Of a DNA stretch of 64,000 nucleotides, positions 1-8,675 are shown piece by piece. The stretch lies in contig NZ_FORV01000001.1 of NCBI RefSeq assembly GCF_900114095.1, positions 868,001 through 932,000 of the forward strand, read 5' to 3'. Positions within the stretch are counted from its first letter, which is position 1. Each line of letters starts with the position of its first letter. Made by a program: the position numbers and the translations under genes. The notes under the pieces were generated by a model. That model was not told the origin of the DNA, did no database searches, and saw nothing but the letters and a program-made list of their open reading frames with translations. The DNA is from Sphingomonas sp. NFR04. GTDB lineage: Bacteria; Pseudomonadota; Alphaproteobacteria; Sphingomonadales; Sphingomonadaceae.

Positions 1-405
1 CGGCCCACTCGCCTCGTCGAGCCATATTGCCGAATCGCCTGCCTCGTCGCGGATCGCCTGGGAAATCATCAGCGAAGTGGTGGAGGTGAAGACGAACCGG
101 TCATGCCCGGCGGCCTTCGCGCATTCGAGCAGGTTGAGCGTACCGGTCACATTGACGTCGACAAAGGTCTGCGCCGGGTACCGCACGATGTCCGGCTTGT
201 GCAGCCCGCCGGCATGGATCACCGCCTCGATGCCATGGTCGGCAAAGACCTGCTCGACCAGCGCGCGATCGGCGACCGAGCCGAGCACGTCGGTATCGGC
301 ACCCGGCGCGACGTCCAGTCCCACGACTGCATGCCCCGCCGCCCGCAGCATCGGCGCCAGGAAGCGCCCCAGCCAGCCCGACGATCCGGTGAGCAGCACC
401 CGCAT
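1..405 (-). CDS. NAD-dependent epimerase/dehydratase, 3' part cut by window edge
   Basis: Extended short-chain dehydrogenase/reductase of the sugar-nucleotide epimerase/dehydratase type; its substrate cannot be told. The first 135 residues are present and the frame is still open at the left edge, so the C-terminal part is missing. The N-terminus MRVLLTGSSGWLG holds the TGxxGxxG dinucleotide loop at residues 6-13. It is followed by GLDVAPGAD, whose Asp after the second strand favours NAD, then by VIHAGGLH and VNVTGTLNLLE, which are typical of the family. FTSTTSLM matches the catalytic Ser/Thr strand; the YxxxK pair lies outside the window. The ATG overlaps the TGA of the upstream transporter gene by one base (TGATG), which suggests translational coupling. 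Confidence 0.85.
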   Translation of the reverse strand, partial: MRVLLTGSSGWLGRFLAPMLRAAGHAVVGLDVAPGADTDVLGSVADRALVEQVFADHGIEAVIHAGGLHKPDIVRYPAQTFVDVNVTGTLNLLECAKAAGHDRFVFTSTTSLMISQAIRDEAGDSAIWLDEASGP

Positions 406-1367
406 CAGTCGCGCGCGCCATATTTGCGCGCCAGCACCGCGCAGACGAACAGCTGGAGCTGGTGGAAGATCATCAGCGGCAGCACGATCAGGCTCACCGC
501 GCCGCCGGGAAACAGGATCGTCGCCATCGGGATGCCGCTCGCCATGCTCTTCTTCGATCCGCAGAAGACGATGGCGATCTCGTCCTCCTTGCTGAAGCCC
601 AGCTTGCGGCTGCCGAACATCGTCACCGCGATGACGATGCCGAGCAGCACCGCGTTGAACGCCAGCACCAGTGCCAGGTCCCCCAGCGACACCCGGCCCC
701 ATACGCCCGCCACCATGCCCTCGCTGAACGCGGCATAGACCACGAGCAGGATCGAGCCGCGATCGACCACCATGGTCAGCAGCCTGTGCTTGAGGATGAA
801 GCCACCGATCAGCGGCCGCGCTGCCTGCCCCGCCGCGAAGGGCAGCAGGATCTGCATCGCGATCGATTCCAGCTGGGACAGCGAGAAGCCCGCACCGCTG
901 TTGCTAGGCAATAGCAACGCCACGAGCAGCGGCGTGATGATCACGCCGATCAGATTGGAGAGCGAGGCGCTGCACAAGGCGGCCGGCACGTTGCCGCGTG
1001 CGATCGAGGTGAAGGCGATCGACGACTGCACGGTCGACGGCAACAGGCAGAGGAACAGGATGCCCAGCGCGATCCCGCCCGGCAGCACATGACCGGCCAG
1101 TGCATAGGCGCCGAGCCCGAGGATCGGGAAGAACAGGAAGGTGCTGAGGAACACGGTCAGCTGGAGCTGCCAGTTGGTCAGCCCCGCCCAGATCGCCGAA
1201 GGGGCCAGCCGCGCACCATAGAGGAAGAACAGCAGCGCCACCGCGATCGTCACCGCCTCGTCCGAAATGCTCGCCCACATGCCCCGCGCGGGAAACAGCG
1301 CGGCAAGGCCGACCGTGCCGAGCAGCATCAGCAGATAGGGATCGATCCAGCGACGAAGGGCAGCCAT
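405..1367 (-). CDS. SBF-like (bile acid:sodium symporter family) transporter
   Basis: Inner-membrane secondary transporter of about 320 residues with roughly nine to ten hydrophobic helices. It resembles the SBF_like/YfeH group of the bile acid:sodium symporter superfamily. Family marks are the early segment WIDPYLLMLLGTVGLAALFP, the LLPSTVQSSIAFTS helix with its polar break, and FCGSKKSMASGIPMA near the C-terminus, which matches the second polar crossover of the fold. I chose ATG 1367 (MAALRRW) because the open frame upstream is only arginine-rich low-quality sequence. The substrate is unknown; related proteins move organic anions. The next gene downstream is an epimerase with a one-base overlap. 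Confidence 0.8.
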   Translation of the reverse strand: MAALRRWIDPYLLMLLGTVGLAALFPARGMWASISDEAVTIAVALLFFLYGARLAPSAIWAGLTNWQLQLTVFLSTFLFFPILGLGAYALAGHVLPGGIALGILFLCLLPSTVQSSIAFTSIARGNVPAALCSASLSNLIGVIITPLLVALLLPSNSGAGFSLSQLESIAMQILLPFAAGQAARPLIGGFILKHRLLTMVVDRGSILLVVYAAFSEGMVAGVWGRVSLGDLALVLAFNAVLLGIVIAVTMFGSRKLGFSKEDEIAIVFCGSKKSMASGIPMATILFPGGAVSLIVLPLMIFHQLQLFVCAVLARKYGARD

Positions 1368-1431
1368 GCGGGTACTCGCACCATGGAAACTGCGGTGCCC
1401 CATGCGCGCGCCTGCACGCCCGCGCAAGCGC

Positions 1432-2109
1432 TTAGGCCGCAGCCGCCGCCTGCATCGGATGCAATCCTTCGCCCGCATCCGCCCAGTCGGTGCGGCGGCG
1501 CACGAAGGGATTGAGGAACAGGAAGGGCAGCTTCACGAACAGCAGTTCGGAGTGGATGAACGTATCGACCGCCCGCTCCCACCAGCGCGGTTCGCGCTTC
1601 CCGTGCGCGCGCAGCCAGCCGTCATAGGGGGCCCAATGGCTCGGCTCGTCCTTCTCGATGATCCGGAAGATGCGGGTCAGCACCTTGTCGCTCAGCACCG
1701 CCGGATGGTTCAGCAGGATATGGACCTGGCGGTGGCCGCGCTGTTCGGTCAGCGAGATCACCCGGCAGAGCTTCTCGAACTGCGCATCGTCCTCGATCAG
1801 CTTCTGCGTATCGAGCGCGTCGATGGGGCGACGGAACATGATCTCGACGAACCGGTCGATATGCCCGCAGGTCCGGTCCACCGTCAGCGGCATCCGCCCC
1901 TGCAGCTCGAACCAGCGCTTGAACATCTGGTAATGCTTGCGCTCGTCGGCGCGGTGCTTCTCGATCGCGGCGATCAGCGCGTGGTCGTCCGGCGCGCGCA
2001 GCCGCACCGCTTCGAGCACCCGGTCGATGCTCGTATAGCCGCGATGCTCGTTGTAGATGTAGATCGACCCCAGCAGGTCGAGATAGCGACGGCGGAACGC
2101 GGATAACAT
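1432..2109 (-). CDS. Ferritin-like di-iron domain protein
   Basis: A 225-residue, mostly helical soluble protein. Two ExxH motifs, ERKH at residues 56-59 and EPSH at 155-158, lie in long helices about 100 residues apart, and further Glu residues are available as ligands. That is the pattern of the ferritin-like four-helix di-iron fold. No signal peptide or membrane segment is obvious, although the C-terminus has a hydrophobic stretch (LLFVKLPFLFLNPFV). The role is unknown; sphingomonad relatives are annotated only as ferritin-like or hypothetical proteins. It stands between the transporter and the thioesterase on the same strand. Confidence 0.6.
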   Translation of the reverse strand: MLSAFRRRYLDLLGSIYIYNEHRGYTSIDRVLEAVRLRAPDDHALIAAIEKHRADERKHYQMFKRWFELQGRMPLTVDRTCGHIDRFVEIMFRRPIDALDTQKLIEDDAQFEKLCRVISLTEQRGHRQVHILLNHPAVLSDKVLTRIFRIIEKDEPSHWAPYDGWLRAHGKREPRWWERAVDTFIHSELLFVKLPFLFLNPFVRRRTDWADAGEGLHPMQAAAAA

Positions 2110-2140
2110 CGCCGGACGCTATGCGTCCGGCATGTTTCCG

Positions 2141-2551
2141 TCAATCGGCGCCCTTGACGAAGAAATGGTCGATCACGTCCTTGGCGAGCCGGGCCGGCCG
2201 CTTGGTTTCGGCATCGAGGCAGCACCAGCTCGACTTCACCTCGGCCAGCACCTCGGAACCGCGACGGATGATCGTCTCGTAGAAGGCGCGGGCGCCCTGC
2301 ACCTTCTCCAGCAGCACGGTGGCGACCACGTCGTCCTCCAGGAAAGCCGGGCGGCGATAGGTGATCTCGTGCTTGAGCGCGACCCAGAGGTGCTCGGCCA
2401 CGGCCTCGACCGGCGCCAGCGCCTGCCAATGGCTTACCACCGCCGCCTGCACCCACTTCAGGTAGGACGCGTTGTTCACATGTCCCATGAAGTCGATATC
2501 GTCCTGTTCGACGTCGACCCGGAATTCGAAGGGAATCGCAGCGTTGCTCAC
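2141..2551 (-). CDS. Acyl-CoA thioesterase, hotdog fold (4HBT family)
   Basis: A 136-residue hotdog-fold thioesterase of the 4-hydroxybenzoyl-CoA thioesterase/YbgC type, expected to hydrolyse acyl-CoA in the cytoplasm. The segment VEQDDIDFMGHVNNASYLKW (residues 14-33) contains the D-x-(F/M)-G-H-V-N-N-A-x-Y signature that holds the catalytic Asp and the helix over the active site. ITYRRPAFLEDDVVA and YETIIRRGSEVLAEVKSSWC are the standard following strands. Length is normal for the family. The acyl preference cannot be read from the sequence. Confidence 0.85.
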   Translation of the reverse strand: MSNAAIPFEFRVDVEQDDIDFMGHVNNASYLKWVQAAVVSHWQALAPVEAVAEHLWVALKHEITYRRPAFLEDDVVATVLLEKVQGARAFYETIIRRGSEVLAEVKSSWCCLDAETKRPARLAKDVIDHFFVKGAD

Positions 2552-2646
2552 CCTGACATCATAGACCAGGCGCGACCAACAAGCGACCCGCGCACCGCCA
2601 AATCAGCAATAAAGATGCGATCGGCGCATGCCGTAGCGGCAGGCGG

Positions 2647-3420
2647 TCAGGCCGGGCCGATTTGCAGCCGCTTGGCCAGCGTGTCCCGGCGGGCATCCAG
2701 CTCGTGACGGGCGCGCTCGATCAGCTCCAGCTCGGTCGCCTCGAGCAGGTCGTCGACCACGCCGCGCAGGTGCCGCCGCATCGCCGCGCGGGCGCCGTGC
2801 GGATCGCGGGCGTGGAGCGCATCGAGGATCGGGCGATGCTCGTCGTAACGCGGATTGACGCCGTTGCGCCGCGCGCGATCGAACATGTTGGCGCAGAGCG
2901 GCGATCGGGTGCGCAGCTCCCACAGATATTCCACCACGCTGCGGATCGCGGCGTTGCCCGTCGCATTGGCGACCGCGATGTGGAAACGGTGATCGGCGTC
3001 GAACAATGTCGCGTTGCCGGTGGCGGGATCGGCCATTTCCTCGGCGATCTGGTCCAGCTCGGCCAGCTGCTCGGCAGTGATCGACACCGCCGCCAGCGCC
3101 GCCGCCTCGCCTTCGAACAGGATCCGCGCCTCGGTCAGGTCGAACGCGCCGATATCGAGGTTGAGCGCATCCTCGCGCAGCCCGCCCGAGCTGTCGCGGT
3201 GGGTGACGTAGAGGCCCGAGCCGTGCCGCGCCTCGATCCAGCCCTTCATCTCCAGCGCGATCATCGCTTCGCGGATCGTCGGCCGGCTGACCTTATACTC
3301 CTCGGCGAGGTCGCGCTCGCCGGGGAGGCGCGTGCCGGGGGCCCAGCGACCGGTCTCGATACCGTCGGCGATGGATGCGGCGACGCGCTGGTAGAGCTTG
3401 CTTCGGTTCAGTTTCATCAC
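2647..3420 (-). CDS. GntR-family transcriptional regulator, FadR/FCD subfamily
   Basis: A 257-residue DNA-binding regulator. The N-terminal winged helix (about residues 5-75) shows KLYQRVAASIADGI, GTRLPGERDLAEEY and SRPTIREAMIALEMKGWI, the canonical GntR helix-turn-helix. The C-terminal FCD domain (about 90-230) carries the acidic/histidine metal-site pattern in DADHRFHIAVANATGN and YDEHRPILDALHARD, so a carboxylate ligand with a bound divalent metal is likely. The start has two adjacent ATGs (MMKLNRS). It is followed on the same strand by the thioesterase and preceded by the flavoprotein and hydrolase genes, so it may control that small catabolic group. The effector is unknown. Confidence 0.9.
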   Translation of the reverse strand: MMKLNRSKLYQRVAASIADGIETGRWAPGTRLPGERDLAEEYKVSRPTIREAMIALEMKGWIEARHGSGLYVTHRDSSGGLREDALNLDIGAFDLTEARILFEGEAAALAAVSITAEQLAELDQIAEEMADPATGNATLFDADHRFHIAVANATGNAAIRSVVEYLWELRTRSPLCANMFDRARRNGVNPRYDEHRPILDALHARDPHGARAAMRRHLRGVVDDLLEATELELIERARHELDARRDTLAKRLQIGPA

Positions 3421-3471
3421 CGACTCTCATAGGCGAGCGATGGATTTTCGCAAAGCCTTTGGCCTTACCAA

Positions 3472-4545
3472 TCAATCCCGAAAACGATCGGGCAAGTAAC
3501 GTTCGGGATCCAGCACGGGAGATTCGCCCCGCAGCAATTGGCAGGCCAATATGCTTGCAGCGGGCGCGGTCTGAATGCCGAAGCCGCCCTGCCCCGCGCA
3601 CCAGAAGAAGCCGGGCGTCGCCGGATCGAAGCCATAGACCGGCCGCCGGTCGGGCGCGAAGCTGCGCAGGCCTGCCCAGCGATGCTCCAGCGCGGCGACC
3701 CGCCAGTCCACCACCTGCTCGAAGCGATGGATGGCGGTGGCGATATCGATCTCCTCCGGCGCGGCATCGCAGGCTGGGCTGTCCACTTCGTCATGCGGCG
3801 TGAGCCACAGGCGCCCGCCCGCCTCGGGCTTGAAGTAGAAACTGCCGCCCAGGTCGCTGACCAGCGGGCAGCCCGCCGGGGGCGCCGGATCGGTACGCAG
3901 CTGCACCATGGTGCGGCGATAGGCGCGAATGCCGATCGGCGCCGCACCCGCCAGCGCGGCAATCTGGTCCGCCCAGGCACCGGCTGCGTTGACCAGCAAG
4001 TCGGCGGCAAACGTCCCGGCTTTCGTCTCGAGCTGCCAAAAGCCGCCCTCGCGCACGGCACCCGTCAGCCCTGCCGAGCAGTGCAGCACCGCACCGGCCG
4101 ACTTGGCGCGCGCGAGGAAATGCTGATGCAGCGCGGCTACGTCGATATAGGCGCAGCCAGGTTCGTGGATGCCCAGCGCCCAGTCCTCGCGTAGCCCGGG
4201 GACGATGCTGCGCGGATCCACCGCGTGGAGGGTGACGCCGCTGCCCTCGAACGCCGCGAGAAAGGCATCGACTCGCCCCTGGTCGCCCGCCCGCGCGAGG
4301 TGCAGTTCGCCCAGCGGATCGAGGAACCCGCCTTCGCGCAGCATCGGCCCCGACGCGGTGGTGAGCGGCTGGACGTCCGGCCCGCCATAGGTTTCGGACC
4401 AGAACGCGGCCGAGCGCCCGGTGGCGTGATAGCCCGGCCGCTCCTCGGCCTCGAGCAGCAGCACGCGGGCATGCGGCGCGAGTTCGGCGGCAAGGCTCGC
4501 ACCCGCAATGCCCGCGCCGATGATCGCGACGTCGAACCGGGTCAT
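3472..4545 (-). CDS. FAD-dependent oxidoreductase, D-amino acid oxidase family
   Basis: A 357-residue flavoprotein of the DAO/glycine oxidase/sarcosine oxidase superfamily. The N-terminus FDVAIIGAGIAGASLAAELA is the GxGxxG FAD-binding motif, followed by VLLLEAEERPGYHATGRSA with the ribose-binding Glu. VNAAGAWADQIA and the C-terminal WCAGQGGFGIQTAPAA are typical FAD-binding parts of the family. It probably oxidises a secondary or primary amine or hydroxy acid; the exact substrate is not evident. The ATG overlaps the stop of the alpha/beta hydrolase gene by four bases (ATGA). That fixes the start, although the frame is open far upstream, and points to coupled translation. Confidence 0.88.
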   Translation of the reverse strand: MTRFDVAIIGAGIAGASLAAELAPHARVLLLEAEERPGYHATGRSAAFWSETYGGPDVQPLTTASGPMLREGGFLDPLGELHLARAGDQGRVDAFLAAFEGSGVTLHAVDPRSIVPGLREDWALGIHEPGCAYIDVAALHQHFLARAKSAGAVLHCSAGLTGAVREGGFWQLETKAGTFAADLLVNAAGAWADQIAALAGAAPIGIRAYRRTMVQLRTDPAPPAGCPLVSDLGGSFYFKPEAGGRLWLTPHDEVDSPACDAAPEEIDIATAIHRFEQVVDWRVAALEHRWAGLRSFAPDRRPVYGFDPATPGFFWCAGQGGFGIQTAPAASILACQLLRGESPVLDPERYLPDRFRD

Positions 4546-5480
4546 CGGCGCGGCGCTCGTGCGTCGAGAAAGCCGTCGATCGCCGCCAGCGCCCGGTCCC
4601 GCACCGGATCGGCCTCGCGCAGGATCTCGTGTGCGCTCTCCGGCCCGAAGCGCAGCACCTCGCCACCGGGCAGTCGCAGCGCGATCCGCAGCGCGGCGCG
4701 TGCGTCGACCAGCCCGTCCGCCTCGGCCACGACGAACAGCAGCGGCGTTCGCACCGACTCCAGCGGCCTCGCCTCCAGCGCCGCCATCGAGCGGAACGCC
4801 GCGACCAGCCACTGCCAGCTCGGCGGCCCGGTCAGCAGCGTGCGGTCCCGCGCCTGCCACCACAGCTCGTCGGCATAGCGGGCGGGGTCGTGGGTGAGCA
4901 GATGGGCACGCGTCTCGGTGGTATAGGGCTTCTCGTTGCCCTTCCATGCCGGCCGCCGCGGATCGCCCAGCCGCGCGAGCACCCGTGCGATCGGCGGCGC
5001 CAACCTGCCCAGCGCGCTGCGCACCCCCAGCATCGGCGCGACCAGCACCGCGGCGTCGGGTGCGATCGCCCCCTCGGCCAGCCCGCGGAGCACCAGATGC
5101 CCGCCCATCGAATGCCCCATCACGACATGCGGCCCCGGCGTCTCCGCCTGCCACTGCGCGGCGAAGGCGCGGAGGTCGTCGATATAGGTGCCGAAATCGT
5201 CGATATGGCCGCAATTGGCCTTGGGGGTGAGCCGGCCGGACCCGCCCTGCCCGCGCCAGTCGAACGCGGTGATCGTCCAGCCCGCCGCATGCCAGCGGGC
5301 GAAGCTTTCCAGATATTTCTCGAACACGTCGCCCCGGCCGGTCTGGAACAGGATGCTGCCCCGCGCGGCGACCTCGGCCGGCCAATGGAAGCGGCGGAGC
5401 GGCCAGCCGTCGGGCGCCGCCCATCGATCCACCACCGCACCTTCGGGTATCGTACGCGCGAAATTCCGGGAAACTGCCAT
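4542..5480 (-). CDS. Alpha/beta hydrolase, lysophospholipase-like (serine aminopeptidase S33 fold)
   Basis: A 312-residue serine hydrolase. The nucleophile elbow GHSMGGH lies near residue 120. AFDWRGQGGSGR is the conserved loop after strand 4 of the monoglyceride lipase/lysophospholipase group. The charge-relay Asp is probably in VVAEADGLVD and the His in ESAHEIL near the C-terminus. No signal peptide is seen, so it should be cytoplasmic. It overlaps the downstream flavoprotein gene by four bases. It is divergent from cpaA, with fewer than 50 bases between the starts. The substrate could be a lysophospholipid, monoglyceride or another ester. Confidence 0.87.
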   Translation of the reverse strand: MAVSRNFARTIPEGAVVDRWAAPDGWPLRRFHWPAEVAARGSILFQTGRGDVFEKYLESFARWHAAGWTITAFDWRGQGGSGRLTPKANCGHIDDFGTYIDDLRAFAAQWQAETPGPHVVMGHSMGGHLVLRGLAEGAIAPDAAVLVAPMLGVRSALGRLAPPIARVLARLGDPRRPAWKGNEKPYTTETRAHLLTHDPARYADELWWQARDRTLLTGPPSWQWLVAAFRSMAALEARPLESVRTPLLFVVAEADGLVDARAALRIALRLPGGEVLRFGPESAHEILREADPVRDRALAAIDGFLDARAPRR

Positions 5481-5528
5481 GCGGCGTGGTTACGGTTTCG
5501 TAAGCCGGTCCGTCTACCCATTTGGGCC

Positions 5529-6005
5529 ATGGGGGCGATCTTCCAGGCCTGTCTGCTCGGCGCGCTCGCGCTGCTCCTGCTCTCCGCAGGCGTGGAGGAC
5601 GTGCGCTTCCGGACCATCGCCAACGCCAAGAACGCAGCCATCGCGCTCGCCGCGCCGCTCTGGTGGTGGGCGAGCGGCATGGCGCTCTGGCCCGATGTCG
5701 CGCTGCAGATCGGATGCGCCGCGATCGTCTTCGCCCTGTTCATCGGCGTATTCGCTGCCGGTGCGATGGGCGGGGGCGACGTCAAGCTGATCGGCGCGCT
5801 GGCATTGTGGCTGCCGTTGATGCCGCTGCTGCGCATGCTGATCCTGATGTCGCTGCTGGGCGGTGCGCTGACGCTGGCGATGCTGCTCCACCAGCGGCTG
5901 CGCCGCCGCGGCAGCACGGTCGCGATCGAGGTGCCGTACGGCGTGGCGATCACGCTTGGCGCGGGGATTGTCCTCTACGAACCGATTCTTAACCGGATCA
6001 TGTGA
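5529..6005 (+). CDS. cpaA: Prepilin peptidase of the Tad/Flp pilus (CpaA/TadV)
   Basis: A 158-residue inner-membrane aspartic peptidase that would process Flp prepilin and pseudopilins. It has about five to six hydrophobic helices. The two catalytic aspartates are visible: the first in VEDVRFRTIAN, matching the Dxxxxx(I)xN pattern of the A24 family, and the second in MGGGDVKL (GxGDxK). It is the short, methylase-less CpaA form. ATG 5529 is chosen because the frame upstream runs through the antisense of the hydrolase gene; the ribosome site is weak. It is the first gene of the Tad operon, 56 bases before cpaB. Confidence 0.9.
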   Translation: MGAIFQACLLGALALLLLSAGVEDVRFRTIANAKNAAIALAAPLWWWASGMALWPDVALQIGCAAIVFALFIGVFAAGAMGGGDVKLIGALALWLPLMPLLRMLILMSLLGGALTLAMLLHQRLRRRGSTVAIEVPYGVAITLGAGIVLYEPILNRIM

Positions 6006-6061
6006 TGCTTAACGCCGCCACAACCGGGTCGGCCAACGAATACGAAAAGGCGTAATTCAAC

Positions 6062-7093
6062 ATGGACGCACGTAGGCTATTGCTGCTCGTCGGCGCGTTG
6101 CTGGTCGCGGCCGTGACCGCGTTCATGGCGCGCAGCCTGGTGCTCGGTTCTGCCGCTCCGGCCGCCGGCGCGATGGCGCCGGGCGTTCCCGCCGCAGCCG
6201 CCGCCGCGCCGGTCAACACCACCGAAGTGCTGGTCGCCAAGCGCGCGCTGCCGGTGGGCACGATCCTCGACGCCACCGCGCTCGAATTCCGCCCCTGGCC
6301 CAAGGACCTCGTGGAAGGTGCCTATTATGTCCGCGGCCAGAGCGAGCCCGCCAAGCTGCAGGGCGCCGTTGTCCGCTTCGCGGTGCCCGCCGGCCAGCCG
6401 GTGACGCAGGGCGCGCTGGTCAAGCCCGGCGACCGCGGCTTCCTTGCCGCCGCGCTCGGCCCCGGCATGCGCGCTGTCACCGTTCCCGTGTCCGCCCAGA
6501 GCGCGGTCGCCGGGTTCGTCTTCCCGGGCGATCATATCGACCTGATCCTCACCCAGACGGTCAGTGGCGACGGCCCGCCGCTGCGCGCCTCGGAGACCGT
6601 GCTGCGCAATTTGCGCGTGCTCGCCACCGACCAGCGCACCGACAAGCAGACCGACGACAAGGGCAAGACCGTGGTCACCGCCTATTCCACCGTCACCGTC
6701 GAGGCGACTCCGAAGATCGCCGAGAAGATCGCGGTCGCGCAGACCGTCGGCACGCTATCGCTGTCGCTGCGCTCGCTCGCCGACACCCAAAGCGATCTCG
6801 ACGAGGCGATCGCCAGCGGCGCGATGAACGTGCCCGACGATCCCAAGCAGGAAAAGGCGTTCCTCGCCCGCGCCGCCAGCCGGCCGCAGGACGATAGCGA
6901 CTCCTATGTCACCGGTGCCGACGTGTCGCGCTTCCAGCGCCGCACCGTTCCGGCCAAAGAAGCGACCCCGGCCGGCATGAGTGCCCCCGCAGTCGCGGGC
7001 AGCGCCCCGGTAGCGGCTCAAGTGATGGGCCCGGTGGTGCGCGTCGTCCGCGGCAGCGATGCCAGCCTGGTCCCCGTCGGCGGAAAGAACTGA
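6062..7093 (+). CDS. cpaB: Tad pilus assembly protein CpaB (RcpC)
   Basis: A 343-residue periplasmic protein anchored by an N-terminal helix (RLLLLVGALLVAAVTAFMA). After an Ala/Pro-rich linker comes an SAF domain (about residues 53-120: VLVAKRALPVGTILDATALE, VVRFAVPAGQPVTQGALV). The RcpC domain follows (MRAVTVPVSAQSAVAGFVFP, GDHIDLILTQ, TVTVEATPKIAEKIAVAQ). The family links the secretin to the inner-membrane apparatus. The C-terminal about 80 residues are Ala/Pro/Val-rich and poorly conserved. It lies directly before cpaC with one base between its stop and the next ATG. Confidence 0.93.
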   Translation: MDARRLLLLVGALLVAAVTAFMARSLVLGSAAPAAGAMAPGVPAAAAAAPVNTTEVLVAKRALPVGTILDATALEFRPWPKDLVEGAYYVRGQSEPAKLQGAVVRFAVPAGQPVTQGALVKPGDRGFLAAALGPGMRAVTVPVSAQSAVAGFVFPGDHIDLILTQTVSGDGPPLRASETVLRNLRVLATDQRTDKQTDDKGKTVVTAYSTVTVEATPKIAEKIAVAQTVGTLSLSLRSLADTQSDLDEAIASGAMNVPDDPKQEKAFLARAASRPQDDSDSYVTGADVSRFQRRTVPAKEATPAGMSAPAVAGSAPVAAQVMGPVVRVVRGSDASLVPVGGKN

Positions 7094-7094
7094 G

Positions 7095-8675
7095 ATGCAG
7101 CGCTCCCCCCTCCTCGGCGCCGCGACTCTCGTCGCGCTGCTCGCCGCCCCGCCCGCGCTAGCGCAGACCCGCAGCGCCAAGCCCGTCGCCCGCATGGCGC
7201 AGCTGCCCGCCGGCAGCCAGCGCCCGGCGCGCGAGGTGCTGCTGTCGATCGGCGAGGGCGAACTCGTCACCCTGCCCGCCGCCGCCGCCAATGTCTGGAC
7301 CTCCAACCCCAGCGTCGCCGACGTCTATGTCGCGAGCACGCGGCAGATCCATCTCTATGGCAAGGCATTCGGCGAGGCGACGGTGTTCGCCACCAACGCC
7401 GCGGGGGCGGTCGTCTATTCGGCGAACATCCGCGTCAGCCAGAACATCAGCAGCATCGATGCGATGATGAAGGCGGCGATGCCCGATTCGGACATCACCG
7501 TCACCACCGTCGGCCAGATCGCGGTGCTCAACGGCACCGTCCGCTCGCCGCAGGACAGCGAGCAGGCGCAGCGGCTGGTCACCGGCCTGCTCAACCCGGG
7601 CATCAACATCAACGATGCCAACGCGTCGCTCAAGATCGGCGTGGTCAACCGGCTGCGCACCGCCACGCCGCTGCAGGTGCAGCTGCAGGTCCGCTTCGCC
7701 GAAGTGAGCCGCAGCTTCGTCAAGAACCTCAACGTCAACCTGACCAACCGCGATCGCGGCAGCTTCCTGTTCGGCATCAGCCAGGGCAAGGCGGGGACGA
7801 TCACCACCAATACCGGCACCACCGCGGATCCCGCGACCGGGGCGGCGCCGGGGGGCAGTATCTACAGCTTCCCCGCACCCAGCACCGGCAACACGATGCT
7901 CGGCGCGGCCGGCCGCTTCCTCGGCACCGATCTGCTCGCCAGCCTCGATTTCGGCGAGACGATCGGCCAGGTCTCCACCCTCGCCTCGCCCAGCCTCACC
8001 GCGCTGTCGGGCGAGACCGCGAACTTCCTCGCGGGTGGCGAAATCCCGATCCCGATTGCGCAGGCGCTCGGCACCACCACGGTGGAGTACAAGCAGTACG
8101 GCGTCAGCCTCGCCTTCACCCCCACGGTGTTGGCGGACGGTCGCATCTCGCTCCATGTCCGACCCGAAGTGTCGCAGCTTTCCTCCTCCGGCGCGGTGAC
8201 CCTGGCAAACACCACCATCCCCGCGCTCACCACCCGCCGCAGCGACACGACGGTGGAGATGGGCTCGGGCGAGAGCATGGTGATCGGCGGGCTGCTGCAG
8301 AACAGCCACAACAACTCCATCACCAAGACGCCGGGCCTCGGCGACATGCCGATCCTCGGCGCGCTGTTCCGCTCGAACGCCTTCCAGCGCAACGAGACCG
8401 AGCTGGTGATCGTGATCACGCCGTACCTCGTGCGCCCGGTCAATGCGAACCAGATCCGCCTGCCGACCGACGGCTACAAGGCGCCGAACGATTTCGACCG
8501 CATCTTCCTGGGCTCGCTGGCCGAAGGCAAGTCGGGCGGCGAGCGGCCGATGCCGAGCATGGCGCCGCCAAGCGCCGCACCTGCCACCGGCGCGCTGGTC
8601 CCTGCCCCGATCGCGCCGCCCAGTCGTCCCGCCAGATCCAAGAACGCCGCCGCCGCGCCGGGCTTCGGCCTGTGA
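7095..8675 (+). CDS. cpaC: Outer-membrane secretin of the Tad pilus (CpaC/RcpA)
   Basis: A 526-residue type II/III secretin-family channel protein. It has a Sec signal peptide ending near ALAQ. The N-terminal pilus-secretin domain (VLLSIGEGELVTLPAAAANV, PSVADVYV, IHLYGKAFGEATVFA) is followed by a BON-like part. The secretin domain comes last (TVEYKQYGVSLAFTPTVLAD, MGSGESMVIGGLLQNS, TPGLGDMPILGALF, ETELVIVITPYLV). A Pro/Ala-rich tail of about 60 residues follows. ATG 7095 sits one base after the cpaB stop; an upstream in-frame start inside cpaB is unlikely. Confidence 0.94.
   Translation: MQRSPLLGAATLVALLAAPPALAQTRSAKPVARMAQLPAGSQRPAREVLLSIGEGELVTLPAAAANVWTSNPSVADVYVASTRQIHLYGKAFGEATVFATNAAGAVVYSANIRVSQNISSIDAMMKAAMPDSDITVTTVGQIAVLNGTVRSPQDSEQAQRLVTGLLNPGININDANASLKIGVVNRLRTATPLQVQLQVRFAEVSRSFVKNLNVNLTNRDRGSFLFGISQGKAGTITTNTGTTADPATGAAPGGSIYSFPAPSTGNTMLGAAGRFLGTDLLASLDFGETIGQVSTLASPSLTALSGETANFLAGGEIPIPIAQALGTTTVEYKQYGVSLAFTPTVLADGRISLHVRPEVSQLSSSGAVTLANTTIPALTTRRSDTTVEMGSGESMVIGGLLQNSHNNSITKTPGLGDMPILGALFRSNAFQRNETELVIVITPYLVRPVNANQIRLPTDGYKAPNDFDRIFLGSLAEGKSGGERPMPSMAPPSAAPATGALVPAPIAPPSRPARSKNAAAAPGFGL

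Noticed and set aside
3472..5424. A 650-codon minus-strand frame joining the hydrolase region to the flavoprotein, read as a fusion
   Set aside because: The N-terminal part is the hydrolase gene in the wrong frame. The true hydrolase is in another frame and the oxidase has its own ATG overlapping its stop.
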